DNA from: JAZRYE01 sp045600585
GTDB taxonomy: Bacteria; Bacillota_I; Bacilli_A; RFN20; CAG-826
Assembly (NCBI GenBank): GCA_045600585.1
Contig: JAZRYE010000004.1
Span: 1-64,000, forward strand
Direction: 5' to 3'
DNA length: 64,000 bases
In this document: piece by piece, positions 17,297 to 24,862 of the stretch
How positions within the stretch are numbered: position 1 is the stretch's first letter
How the letters are laid out: each line of letters opens with the position of its first letter
Notes under the pieces: generated by a model
The model's input: the letters and a program-made list of their open reading frames with translations, nothing else
Databases searched by the model: none
Told to the model about the DNA's origin: nothing
Position numbers and translations under genes: made by a program

Positions 17297-18460
17297 ATGC
17301 CTTTTGAAAGACCTGCTTACTCTGTAACTGATGTTAACCGCTACGTGAAATCAGTCTTATCTAATGATGAGAATTTAAAATTTATCTTCGTTAGAGGAGA
17401 GCTTTCAAATTTTAAATATGGAGCAAATGGCCATTTATATTTTTCTTTAAAAGACAAGGAATGCATTATAAATGCAGCCATGTTTGCAACTTACGCAAAT
17501 AGAATATCTTTCTCACCAAAAAACGGTGATGAAATTGTTGTTATGGCATCTGTAGATGTCTATCCTGCTCGAGGAACTTATCAACTTATCGTGTATGAAA
17601 TGAATCCAGTGGGACAAGGTCAACAATTAGTTGAACTTGAAAAATTAAAGAAGCAACTTCAAAGCGAAGGCTTGTTTGATGTTTCTAGAAAACGCGAACT
17701 AAATATCTATCCACGCGCAATCGGGGTTATAACAGCTCCAAATGGTGCAGCAATCAGAGATATTATTACCAATGTAAAACGTAGATATCCAATTTGTGAT
17801 ATTTACGTGTTCCCAAGTTCTGTTCAAGGTGAAAATGCCCCAAAAGAATTGTTAAAGGCATTCTATAAGTCTCAAGAATATGATCTAGATACTTTGATTA
17901 TTGGTCGTGGTGGCGGGGCCAGTGAAGATTTAAGCGCTTTTAATGATGAAAAATTAGTAAGGGCTATTGCTAAAAGCAAAATGCCAGTTATTGCCGCTGT
18001 TGGTCATGAAATAGATTCAACATTAGTTGACTACGTTGCTGATAAAAGGGCAAGCACTCCTACAGGAGCGGCTGAACTTGCTACTGTTGATAGAAGAGAA
18101 ATAGAACAGAGATTTCAATACGCAATTGATGACATGAAAGCTTCTGTTTATGACAGACTTGATGAAATGAAAGATGATATATCTTCTTATAAAGAAGAAC
18201 TGGTAGCCGAATTAAAAAATAAGTGCGAAAGAATATCATTAGAAATAAAATCATTTAAAAATCAGCTTGAAGCATTAAATCCACTTAATGTTCTTGAAAG
18301 AGGATATGCAATCGTTACTGATAGTGATGGTAAAGCAATCTCTTCTATAGAAGGCATCAAATTCGGTGATAAGATTAAAACTAAAATGAAAGATGGAACA
18401 ATTACATCTGTAGTCGAAGATAAGGAGAATAAATTGTATGGAAGAAAAAGAAACAATTAA
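17297..18460 (+). CDS. xseA: Exodeoxyribonuclease VII large subunit
   Basis: With XseB this forms exonuclease VII, which degrades single-stranded DNA to acid-insoluble oligonucleotides. An N-terminal OB domain (about 8-100) with VRGELSNFKYGANGHLYFSLKD is followed by the catalytic core, with ITAPNGAAIRDI, the GRGGGASEDL motif and VGHEIDSTLVDYVAD. A shortened coiled-coil/C-terminal part with NPLNVLERGYAIV closes the protein. At 387 residues it is shorter than typical XseA (about 440), mainly in the coiled-coil region. No clear ribosome binding site is present in front of the ATG, which follows nusB by three bases, suggesting translational coupling. Confidence 0.94.
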   Translation: MPFERPAYSVTDVNRYVKSVLSNDENLKFIFVRGELSNFKYGANGHLYFSLKDKECIINAAMFATYANRISFSPKNGDEIVVMASVDVYPARGTYQLIVYEMNPVGQGQQLVELEKLKKQLQSEGLFDVSRKRELNIYPRAIGVITAPNGAAIRDIITNVKRRYPICDIYVFPSSVQGENAPKELLKAFYKSQEYDLDTLIIGRGGGASEDLSAFNDEKLVRAIAKSKMPVIAAVGHEIDSTLVDYVADKRASTPTGAAELATVDRREIEQRFQYAIDDMKASVYDRLDEMKDDISSYKEELVAELKNKCERISLEIKSFKNQLEALNPLNVLERGYAIVTDSDGKAISSIEGIKFGDKIKTKMKDGTITSVVEDKENKLYGRKRNN

Positions 18461-18635
18461 CTTTGAAGAAGAACTTAAGAAACTTGATGCTATTGTAAAC
18501 GCAATTTCTTCTAAAACTTTATCTCTTGATGAGAGTTTAAAACAATATGAAGAAGGTACAAAAATCATCAAGAAACTTGAAAAAGCTTTAAAAGAAGCTG
18601 AAGAAAAAGTAGAAAAGGTAGTTGGAATCGAATAA
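18438..18635 (+). CDS. xseB: Exodeoxyribonuclease VII small subunit
   Basis: This small helical protein (65 residues) is the accessory subunit of exonuclease VII. The family pattern is clear: NFEEELKKLDAIV, then LSLDESLKQYEEGTKI, then a charged helix ending KVEKV. The gene overlaps the end of xseA by 23 bp in another frame, and GGAGA inside xseA is the ribosome binding site. In Bacillus ispA would follow; here dxs follows directly. Confidence 0.93.
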   Translation: MEEKETINFEEELKKLDAIVNAISSKTLSLDESLKQYEEGTKIIKKLEKALKEAEEKVEKVVGIE

Positions 18636-18678
18636 AAATAGATTTTGCAAGTATTTTATTAGTAGAAAATTAGTATTT

Positions 18679-20526
18679 ATGAAAAAAGAGACTATCAATA
18701 AAATTGATATAAAAGAAATTAGTAATCCTAATTTTGTTAAGAAATTTAGCTATAAAGAGCTTGATATTCTTTCTAGTGAAATTAGAAAAGAAATTGTTTC
18801 TTCTGTCTCAAATAATGGTGGACATTTATCAAGCAACTTAGGTGTTGTCGAAGCAACGATTGCTCTTTGTAGATCATTTGATTTTGATTTTGACAAATTA
18901 CTTTTTGATGTTGGTCATCAATCATACACATATAAAATTTTAACAGGTCGTTCATTAGAACGTTTAAGACAAAAAGATGGTATTGCAGGATTCCAAAAGA
19001 TATCCGAATCAAAATATGACTGCTTTGAAGCAGGTCACTCATCAACAAGCATCAGCGCTGCAAATGGCATGGCTATGGCTCGTGATTTAAATAATGAGCA
19101 TTATGACATTGTTGCTTTTATTGGTGACGGATCAATTCCGAACGGATTATCTTTTGAAGGATTAAATGTTTCAGCACAAAATAATCATAAGATTATCATT
19201 GTCCTTAATGATAACGATATGTCTATTTCAAAGCCAGTAGGTGGATTAGCTAAATTCTTTAGACATTTTTCTACATCTGCTTTCTATAGAAAGTCTAAGA
19301 ACGCAACAAGAAGGGTGTTTAGTACATCTAAATTTGGTAAGAAGCTTCTTTCTGGAATGGCAGCAATTAAAAATTGGTTCAAGAGACATCTCATTAAGAT
19401 GAATCTTTTTGACAATCTTGGATATTCTGTTATTGGTCCTATTGACGGCCATAATATTAAAGCTTTAGAAAAAGCATTCAAGAAAGCTAAGAAACTCGAT
19501 AATTCAGTTGTTGTTCATATTAAAACAATTAAAGGCAAAGGCTATGACTTTGCAGAGAACGATATTAAAGGCGATTGGCATGGCGTTGGCAAATTTGATC
19601 CTGCAACTGGTGAAAAGAAAAAAACAGTTTGCGATTTATCGTGGTCAAAAGTTTTCAGTGATTTAGTCATGAACAAAATGGATGAAGATGGCAAAGCCAT
19701 TACGATTGTTCCTGGAACTGGATTTGGAAGTGCATTAAATCCTATCTTTGAGAAATATCCATCAAGAACAATTGATGTTGGCATTGCTGAAGAACACGCT
19801 GCCGTGCTTTCTAGTGGACTTTCTTTATCTGGATATCATCCAATTATCTCAATGTATTCTACATTCCTTCAAAGAGCATATGATGAAATTAGCCATGACT
19901 TGGCTCGTATGAATGTTAATGCGACAATCTTGATTGATAGAAGCGGACTTGTTGGAAACGATGGTGACACTCATCAAGGATTATATGATGAAGCCTTCTT
20001 AATCAGCATTCCAAATGTGGTTGTTTGCGCTCCATCTTCTATAGAAGAAGCTGAATTGCTATTTAAAGAATCGTTCAATAATCATGGTGTATTCTGCATA
20101 AGATATCCAAAAGAAACTGCTCTCAAAACATCAAATTCTATAGTTGATTTAGGATTTGGCAAATGGAAAATTGAACTTGGAGGACATCATACAGCGGTTA
20201 TATCCGTTGGTCCTGCAACTCAAGAACTCAAAAAGCTAATCCAAGAATCTAAAAAGGATGTAACGCTTGTAAATGCGTTATATCAAAAACCATTGGATAT
20301 GGAAATGATTGATCAACTTATTTCTTATGATACTTTGGTTATCTATGATTCGTATGCAACGAAAAACGGATTTGCTTCTTATTTATCTGAAACTCTTTTA
20401 GAGAAAGGCTTCAAAGGAAAACTAATCGTTAAAGCAGTCCCAGATTTATTTGTTACTCAAGCAAGTATCAATGAACAAAAAGAACAATTTGGTTTGCTTC
20501 CATACCAAATTATCGAATTGTTATAA
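18679..20526 (+). CDS. dxs: 1-deoxy-D-xylulose-5-phosphate synthase
   Basis: This is the first enzyme of the MEP isoprenoid pathway. It condenses pyruvate and glyceraldehyde 3-phosphate using thiamine diphosphate. Motifs include GHQSYTYKILTGR near the N-terminus, GDGSIPNGLSFEGLN (thiamine-diphosphate site), the IGPIDGHN segment, the GIAEEHA motif with the catalytic Glu, and DRSGLVGNDGDTHQG. The ATG at 18679 gives 615 residues, the usual size; a TTG 57 bp upstream overlaps xseB and gives an atypical N-terminus. No Shine-Dalgarno sequence is visible. ispG and ispH elsewhere in this window belong to the same pathway. The folD and ispA genes that usually separate xseB from dxs are missing. Confidence 0.95.
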   Translation: MKKETINKIDIKEISNPNFVKKFSYKELDILSSEIRKEIVSSVSNNGGHLSSNLGVVEATIALCRSFDFDFDKLLFDVGHQSYTYKILTGRSLERLRQKDGIAGFQKISESKYDCFEAGHSSTSISAANGMAMARDLNNEHYDIVAFIGDGSIPNGLSFEGLNVSAQNNHKIIIVLNDNDMSISKPVGGLAKFFRHFSTSAFYRKSKNATRRVFSTSKFGKKLLSGMAAIKNWFKRHLIKMNLFDNLGYSVIGPIDGHNIKALEKAFKKAKKLDNSVVVHIKTIKGKGYDFAENDIKGDWHGVGKFDPATGEKKKTVCDLSWSKVFSDLVMNKMDEDGKAITIVPGTGFGSALNPIFEKYPSRTIDVGIAEEHAAVLSSGLSLSGYHPIISMYSTFLQRAYDEISHDLARMNVNATILIDRSGLVGNDGDTHQGLYDEAFLISIPNVVVCAPSSIEEAELLFKESFNNHGVFCIRYPKETALKTSNSIVDLGFGKWKIELGGHHTAVISVGPATQELKKLIQESKKDVTLVNALYQKPLDMEMIDQLISYDTLVIYDSYATKNGFASYLSETLLEKGFKGKLIVKAVPDLFVTQASINEQKEQFGLLPYQIIELL

Positions 20527-20531
20527 TTTGG

Positions 20532-20561
20532 TTAACATAATCTAAAAAGGCATTATATAAT
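20532..20561 (+). promoter_or_regulatory. dinB promoter with a very short leader
   Basis: TTAACA (20532-20537) and a perfect TATAAT (20556-20561) are spaced 18 bp. The dinB ATG follows 12 bases after the -10, so the predicted leader is about 5-6 bases, too short for a ribosome binding site. No LexA-type palindrome is visible. Confidence 0.62.
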
Positions 20562-20573
20562 AATGATGTAGAT

Positions 20574-21761
20574 ATGAGTAAAGTTATTGTCCACATCGAT
20601 TTAAATGCCTTTTTTGCTAGAGCGGAAGAAATTAAGGATCCTTTTCTAGAAAATAAGCCAGTAGCTATTGGCCATGACGGACGTTCAGGCATTGTTTCGA
20701 CATGTTCTTACGCTGCAAGAAAATTTGGAGTTCATTCCGGGATGCCAATGTTCAAAGCAAAAGAGCTATGTCCTCAACTCATTATCAAGCCTGTTGATTT
20801 TAGATACTATGGAGTTCTTTCTCGTGCTTTTGTTAAATTCATTAAAAGATATACATCAATTATTGAAGTAGCCTCTGTAGATGAATGCTATGCAGATTTT
20901 ACTGAAGCTATTAAAAACGTCGACAATCCCGAGAAATACTTTAGAGAAATTCAAAACAAACTTTACGAAGAAACAAAACTCAAATGTTCTATAGGTGTTG
21001 GACCAACAAAGTTCCTTGCTAAGATGGCAAGTGATTATCAAAAGCCAATGGGACTAACTTTTATTAGAAGAAGAGATATTGAGAAGATTTTATATCCATT
21101 GCCTTTAAAAGATATGTTTGGCATTGGAAAGAAAACATCTCCTTATCTTTTAGATATTGGAATTAATACAATCGGCGATCTTGCTACTAGATGCAATAAA
21201 GATGATGAACAAGTAAAAAACATTCTCGGTAAATTCTTTTATGTCATTAAAGACTGGGTAAACGGATATGGTTCTGACGAAGTTGAAACTGCACCTTGGG
21301 ATCCAAAGTCCATTGGCAATTCTTCAACCCTTTCTCATGACACAGATAATTACGAAGAAATTAGATATATGTTTGAAAATCTTTCTAAAGAAGTTGGAGC
21401 AAGAGCGGTCAAGGAAGACAAGATTGGTTCAACAATACAAATTGTTGTTAAAGATTCTGAATTTAAATCACATAACAAATCAATTTCTTTTGATGCCCCA
21501 ACGAACTCGTCACAAGTCATTTATGACTATGCGATGAAGCTATTCGAAAAGAATTTTATGGGCATGGTTGTTAGATTAGTTGGAGTGACTCTTCAAAATT
21601 TAATACCAATTCAAGATATGGCTATCCAAATGAGTCTTTTTGATTATCAAAAGCACGAAGAAGCTTCTACAACTAAACTCCTTATCAATGAGTTGAATAG
21701 AAAATTAAATAAGCCTCTTTTAAAAAGAGCGGCAGAAGTAAATAAAAAGAAAGGGGAATAA
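20574..21761 (+). CDS. dinB: Y-family DNA polymerase IV
   Basis: DinB is an error-prone polymerase that copies past damaged bases. The palm motifs are HIDLNAFFARAEE near the N-terminus (metal-binding Asp and aromatic steric gate) and SVDECYAD (catalytic Asp-Glu; the usual Ala is Cys). They are followed by KCSIGVGPTKFLAKMASD, the thumb helix-hairpin-helix and a little-finger domain. A QMSLF peptide near residue 361 fits the beta-clamp-binding motif. Its 395 residues are typical. The next gene (xerD-like) begins one base after its stop, so they are probably co-transcribed. Confidence 0.94.
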   Translation: MSKVIVHIDLNAFFARAEEIKDPFLENKPVAIGHDGRSGIVSTCSYAARKFGVHSGMPMFKAKELCPQLIIKPVDFRYYGVLSRAFVKFIKRYTSIIEVASVDECYADFTEAIKNVDNPEKYFREIQNKLYEETKLKCSIGVGPTKFLAKMASDYQKPMGLTFIRRRDIEKILYPLPLKDMFGIGKKTSPYLLDIGINTIGDLATRCNKDDEQVKNILGKFFYVIKDWVNGYGSDEVETAPWDPKSIGNSSTLSHDTDNYEEIRYMFENLSKEVGARAVKEDKIGSTIQIVVKDSEFKSHNKSISFDAPTNSSQVIYDYAMKLFEKNFMGMVVRLVGVTLQNLIPIQDMAIQMSLFDYQKHEEASTTKLLINELNRKLNKPLLKRAAEVNKKKGE

Positions 21762-21762
21762 T

Positions 21763-22644
21763 ATGGATATCAAAGACGCTGTTGATCAATTTCAACAATA
21801 TTGTTTAGCTGAAAAAGGCTTATCCAATAGAACTTGGATTAATTATCTTGATGATTTGAAATCATTTTTTAAATATTTCTCTTCCAAACAAACAGTTGAT
21901 GACCTCCAAGGTGAAGATCTTATTGATTTCCTTCATTTCGAGCTCGCTAGCGGACTTTCTATTTCGACAGCGTTAAGAAGATTATCTTCAACTAAAAGCT
22001 TTTATATGTTTCTAAAAATGGAAGGATATTATCAAGGAGAAGTTCCTCAAATTGAAACTCCTAAAAAACCAGAGCACCTTCCAAATTGTTTATCTGTTGA
22101 AGAAGTCGAAGATTTACTAAATATTCCAAATTTAGAAAAACCTGATGGTTTAAGGGACAGGGCGATGCTTGAAACTATGTATGCCTCTGGTTTACGTGTA
22201 AGTGAACTCCTCATGTTAGAAAAAAGCAAAGTTAATCTTGAAAGAGGGGTTGTTAGCATTTTCGGTAAAGGCGCAAAAGAAAGAAAAGTTCCTCTTGGCG
22301 ACTTTGCTTGTGAATTCATTTCAAAATATATCAATGAGGTAAGAAAAGATAATCCCGGGAAAAAGAGTAAATATCTTTTCCTTTCAAAATATGGAAAGCC
22401 TTTATCAAGGCAATACTTTTTTAAACAAATAAAAAAATATGCATTAGAGGCTGGGATAGACACAAATATTTCCCCTCATACATTAAGACATTGCTTTGCA
22501 ACCCATCTATTAGAAAACGGAGCACAGCTTAGAGTTGTTCAAGAAATGCTTGGACACTCCAATCTTGCAACCACTCAAATCTATACTCATATTTCTACAA
22601 GAAGAATCTTGAGCGCTTACGATTTGTATATGAAAAAGAAATAG
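21763..22644 (+). CDS. xerD: Tyrosine recombinase XerD/XerC-like
   Basis: The 293-residue lambda-integrase-family recombinase resolves chromosome dimers at dif. An N-terminal SAM-like DNA-binding domain (about 5-90) precedes the catalytic domain. That domain has the first Arg in ASGLRVSELLML, the Lys in KGAKERKVPL, the HTLRH box, the LGHSNLATTQIYTH segment and the nucleophilic Tyr in IYTH. Size and motifs are those of chromosomal XerC/XerD rather than a phage integrase. GGGGAA precedes the ATG, one base after dinB. A candidate dif site lies 2.1 kb downstream, at 24707-24734. I cannot tell from sequence alone whether it works with a second Xer protein or alone. Confidence 0.93.
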   Translation: MDIKDAVDQFQQYCLAEKGLSNRTWINYLDDLKSFFKYFSSKQTVDDLQGEDLIDFLHFELASGLSISTALRRLSSTKSFYMFLKMEGYYQGEVPQIETPKKPEHLPNCLSVEEVEDLLNIPNLEKPDGLRDRAMLETMYASGLRVSELLMLEKSKVNLERGVVSIFGKGAKERKVPLGDFACEFISKYINEVRKDNPGKKSKYLFLSKYGKPLSRQYFFKQIKKYALEAGIDTNISPHTLRHCFATHLLENGAQLRVVQEMLGHSNLATTQIYTHISTRRILSAYDLYMKKK

Positions 22645-22670
22645 ATTAAAATGAAGACGAGGAAGTTTAG

Positions 22671-23873
22671 ATGAATAAATATCGTTTCAAAAGAATTTTT
22701 GTTATCGTTATGGATTCCGTCGGTGTTGGAGAAGAACCTGATGCAGATCTATATGGAGACAAGGGAAGTAATACATTGGTTCACATTGGCGAAAGAATGC
22801 CTGGTGGATTAAATGTTCCAGTTATGAATTCTCTTGGTTTAGGCGATTTAGCGCCTATTCCAGGAACAACTAAGGTAAATCATCCAAATTCATTTGTAGC
22901 ACGCGCTAGAGAACTTTCTAATGGCAAAGATACAATGACAGGCCATTGGGAAATGATGGGGGTTCTTACAACAAGACCTTTTCAAACATTTACTGACACT
23001 GGATTTCCAAAAGAACTAATAGATGAATTAGAACAAAAGACTGACCATAAGGTCATTGGCAACTACGCTGCTTCCGGAACAGAAATTTTAAAAGTATTAG
23101 GTGAAGAACAAATGAGAGATAATTCACTCATTGTTTATACATCAAGTGATTCGGTCTTACAAATTGCCGCTCATGAAGAAGCGACTGGTTTGCAGGAACT
23201 TTATCGTTGCTGTGAAATAGCTAGAGAAATTTGTATGAAGCCAGAATGGATGGTGGGAAGAATTATTGCTCGTCCATATGTTGGAGATTCCGCTGAAACA
23301 TTCAAGAGAACTCCAAATAGACACGACATAGCTTTAAAGCCAAGCGTTCCAACTGTTATGAATGTTTTGCAAGAAAACGGATTCATGGTGGACTGCATCG
23401 GTAAGATTAGTGACATCTTTGATGGATATGGCGTTGTTAAGACACAGAAAATAAAAAGCAATGAAGATGGAATGGATAAAACAATTATCGAAGCAAAAGA
23501 AAACGATTTCACTGGCCTTTGCTTTGTTAACTTAGTTGAATTTGATAGTGAATACGGCCATAGAAGAAATGTCATTGGCTATGGAGAATGTTTGCAAGCG
23601 TTTGACAAGAGATTAGGGGAATTGATTCCTAATTTAAAAAATGATGATTTGCTCATTGTTACCGCTGACCATGGAAACGATCCGACATGGCATGGAACAG
23701 ACCACACTCGTGAGAAAGTTCCGTTCTTGATGTATTCGAAATCTTTCGATGGTGGAAAGTACTTAGAAGAGAGAGAATCGTTTGGTGATATTGGAGCAAC
23801 AATATTGGAAAACTTTAATCTAAAAATGCCTAAAAATCTTGTTGGCAAGCCAATTGAAGAAATACTCAAATAA
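22671..23873 (+). CDS. deoB: Phosphopentomutase
   Basis: DeoB interconverts ribose (or deoxyribose) 1-phosphate and 5-phosphate, feeding nucleoside sugars into the pentose phosphate pathway. This alkaline-phosphatase-superfamily, manganese-dependent enzyme shows the N-terminal metal motif (MDSVGVGE), the phosphorylated-threonine segment KDTMTGHWEMMG, the SSDSVLQIAAHEE motif and the C-terminal metal cluster HGNDPTWHGTDHTRE. The length of 400 residues is typical. GAGGAAG precedes the ATG. cdd (46 kb) is in the same salvage network. Confidence 0.96.
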   Translation: MNKYRFKRIFVIVMDSVGVGEEPDADLYGDKGSNTLVHIGERMPGGLNVPVMNSLGLGDLAPIPGTTKVNHPNSFVARARELSNGKDTMTGHWEMMGVLTTRPFQTFTDTGFPKELIDELEQKTDHKVIGNYAASGTEILKVLGEEQMRDNSLIVYTSSDSVLQIAAHEEATGLQELYRCCEIAREICMKPEWMVGRIIARPYVGDSAETFKRTPNRHDIALKPSVPTVMNVLQENGFMVDCIGKISDIFDGYGVVKTQKIKSNEDGMDKTIIEAKENDFTGLCFVNLVEFDSEYGHRRNVIGYGECLQAFDKRLGELIPNLKNDDLLIVTADHGNDPTWHGTDHTREKVPFLMYSKSFDGGKYLEERESFGDIGATILENFNLKMPKNLVGKPIEEILK

Positions 23874-23904
23874 TAAAAAATAAAAAAATTAAGAAAAAAA
23901 TTGA

Positions 23905-23938
23905 AAAATCCCCCTATTAATAAAGTAGGAGGATTTTT
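23905..23938 (+). terminator. Terminator-like hairpin that also contains the next gene's ribosome binding site
   Basis: A 12-base arm (23905-23916) pairs with 23926-23937 with one C-A mismatch and a 9-base loop, followed by a short T run. The downstream arm contains TAGGAGG, the only plausible ribosome binding site of the gene starting at 23943. The structure could therefore both end deoB transcription and keep the downstream site closed. Confidence 0.65.
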
Positions 23939-23942
23939 ATAT

Positions 23943-24560
23943 ATGCTTAAAAATACCGAACTAAAAATCGTGGGCAAAAAATTTGGCCACGCTCCTAACA
24001 ACGGTTTCAAGGCCGGAACTGAATTTAGGGGAAAAAGATTTACGATCGAAGACCAAATGGATTGGTTGAGACGTCAAAAAGAATATGCGAACATCGCAGA
24101 GAAGGTTAAAACTAGATACGACCTAAAGAAGGGTGAAATCTATGAATTTGACTTTGGTATCAATGTAAACGCAGAATTCTCAATGAGACATTATGGTGTC
24201 GTTATGTGCGACTCATCCGTCTTTGATCCATTGGTTATTGTATGTCCGCTAAAGACAAATCATCACGGCGCTCATCCAAGAAGCGATGTCGATTTAGGAA
24301 TCATTCCATCGTTAGATACAAACAATCCAACAGTCGCGGTTGTAAATCAAATTAGAAGTATAGACAAATTCAGACTCTATACAAGAAATGCAATCGGAAC
24401 ATCAATTGGTGAAGATGGCGAAGTTATGAGTAGAAATCAAATCTCTACATGCTTAGATGGCAAGATTTTAAAACTTGATGAAAAGAGCATGAAGAGAATA
24501 ATGAACTTATATCTCTATATCTTAACTTACGGTGATTCAGATCATTCTAGTTCTAAGTAA
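23943..24560 (+). CDS. PemK/MazF-like protein, orphan
   Basis: The C-terminal two thirds (about residues 55-170) resembles the PemK/MazF fold: the strand LKKGEIYEFDFG, a conserved MRHYGVVMCDSS in place of the usual RPVVV strand, a VCPLKTN strand, and the AVVNQIRSIDKFRL segment typical of MazF-type endoribonucleases. About 50 residues precede it. Classical MazF is about 115 residues, so this 205-residue form is extended at both ends. No antitoxin gene adjoins it: the upstream neighbour is deoB and a gene-free gap follows. I chose the ATG at 23943 because AGGAGG lies at the right distance. The toxin activity is unproven. Confidence 0.68.
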   Translation: MLKNTELKIVGKKFGHAPNNGFKAGTEFRGKRFTIEDQMDWLRRQKEYANIAEKVKTRYDLKKGEIYEFDFGINVNAEFSMRHYGVVMCDSSVFDPLVIVCPLKTNHHGAHPRSDVDLGIIPSLDTNNPTVAVVNQIRSIDKFRLYTRNAIGTSIGEDGEVMSRNQISTCLDGKILKLDEKSMKRIMNLYLYILTYGDSDHSSSK

Positions 24561-24606
24561 AAATTGAAATTAGTAGATTTCTAGTAGTTTCAAGAAAATA
24601 GGAATT

Positions 24607-24615
24607 TGTGGATAA
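24607..24615 (-). other. DnaA box (perfect 9-mer)
   Basis: TTATCCACA on the minus strand matches the canonical DnaA-binding 9-mer exactly. It lies in the convergent gap between the PemK-like gene and nadD, next to two TAGTAG repeats (24571-24587). Confidence 0.6.
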
Positions 24616-24706
24616 GTTCCTGTTTTCAACATGCTAATAAAAAATCGGATTAAAAAATGAACTTAAAAATATATACAAAGTATATAATTGATAAAATAAT
24701 ATATAT

Positions 24707-24734
24707 GGTTAACATAATGACAATTATGCGAAGT
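24707..24734. other. dif: Candidate dif site (XerC/XerD recombination site)
   Basis: Read on the minus strand, an 11-base left arm ACTTCGCATAA and an 11-base right arm TTATGTTAACC flank a 6-base centre (TTGTCA). The right arm carries the TTATGTTAA core found in E. coli dif. The left arm fits the Bacillota dif pattern I remember at 10 of 11 positions, as does the right arm. Only the central spacer departs from the usual TATATA type. The site lies exactly where the two strand blocks of the window converge, 2.1 kb from an xerD-like gene. The match was made by eye against remembered consensus sequences. Confidence 0.68.
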
Positions 24735-24764
24735 TAGTATTGAAGAGCATTTTTGGTGTTGAAA

Positions 24765-24773
24765 TGTGGATAA
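24765..24773 (-). other. DnaA box (perfect 9-mer)
   Basis: This is a second exact TTATCCACA on the minus strand, 158 bp from the first and in the same orientation, on the other side of the candidate dif site. A weaker TTTCCACA-type match follows at 24803-24811. The remainder of the 302-bp gap is AT-rich with no open reading frame I would defend. Confidence 0.6.
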
Positions 24774-24816
24774 CTCTATTTTACACGATATACATGTTCA
24801 CTATTTCCACAGGTAA

Positions 24817-24850
24817 TAAAAAAACAGCTCATTGCGAGCTGCTTTTGGCT
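24817..24850 (-). terminator. Terminator after nadD, possibly bidirectional
   Basis: CAGCTC (24825-24830) pairs with GAGCTG (24836-24841). Read on the minus strand, a run of seven Ts follows the stem. On the plus strand a shorter CTTTT follows, so it may also stop transcripts from the PemK-like gene. Confidence 0.8.
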
Positions 24851-24862
24851 TACTTTGCTCTA

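Noticed and set aside
21763..22644. Phage or integron integrase
   Set aside because: Size, N-terminal domain and motifs are those of chromosomal XerC/XerD, with no phage genes near.
24680..24712. A second dif-like site ending in TATATATGGTTAAC
   Set aside because: Aligned to B. subtilis dif it reaches only about half identity, mostly from AT-richness; the overlapping site at 24707-24734 has both arm cores.
24561..24862. Replication origin (oriC) because of DnaA boxes and AT-rich sequence
   Set aside because: Gene orientation converges here rather than diverging, dnaA/dnaN/rpmH are absent, and only two good boxes are present. A terminus with dif fits better.
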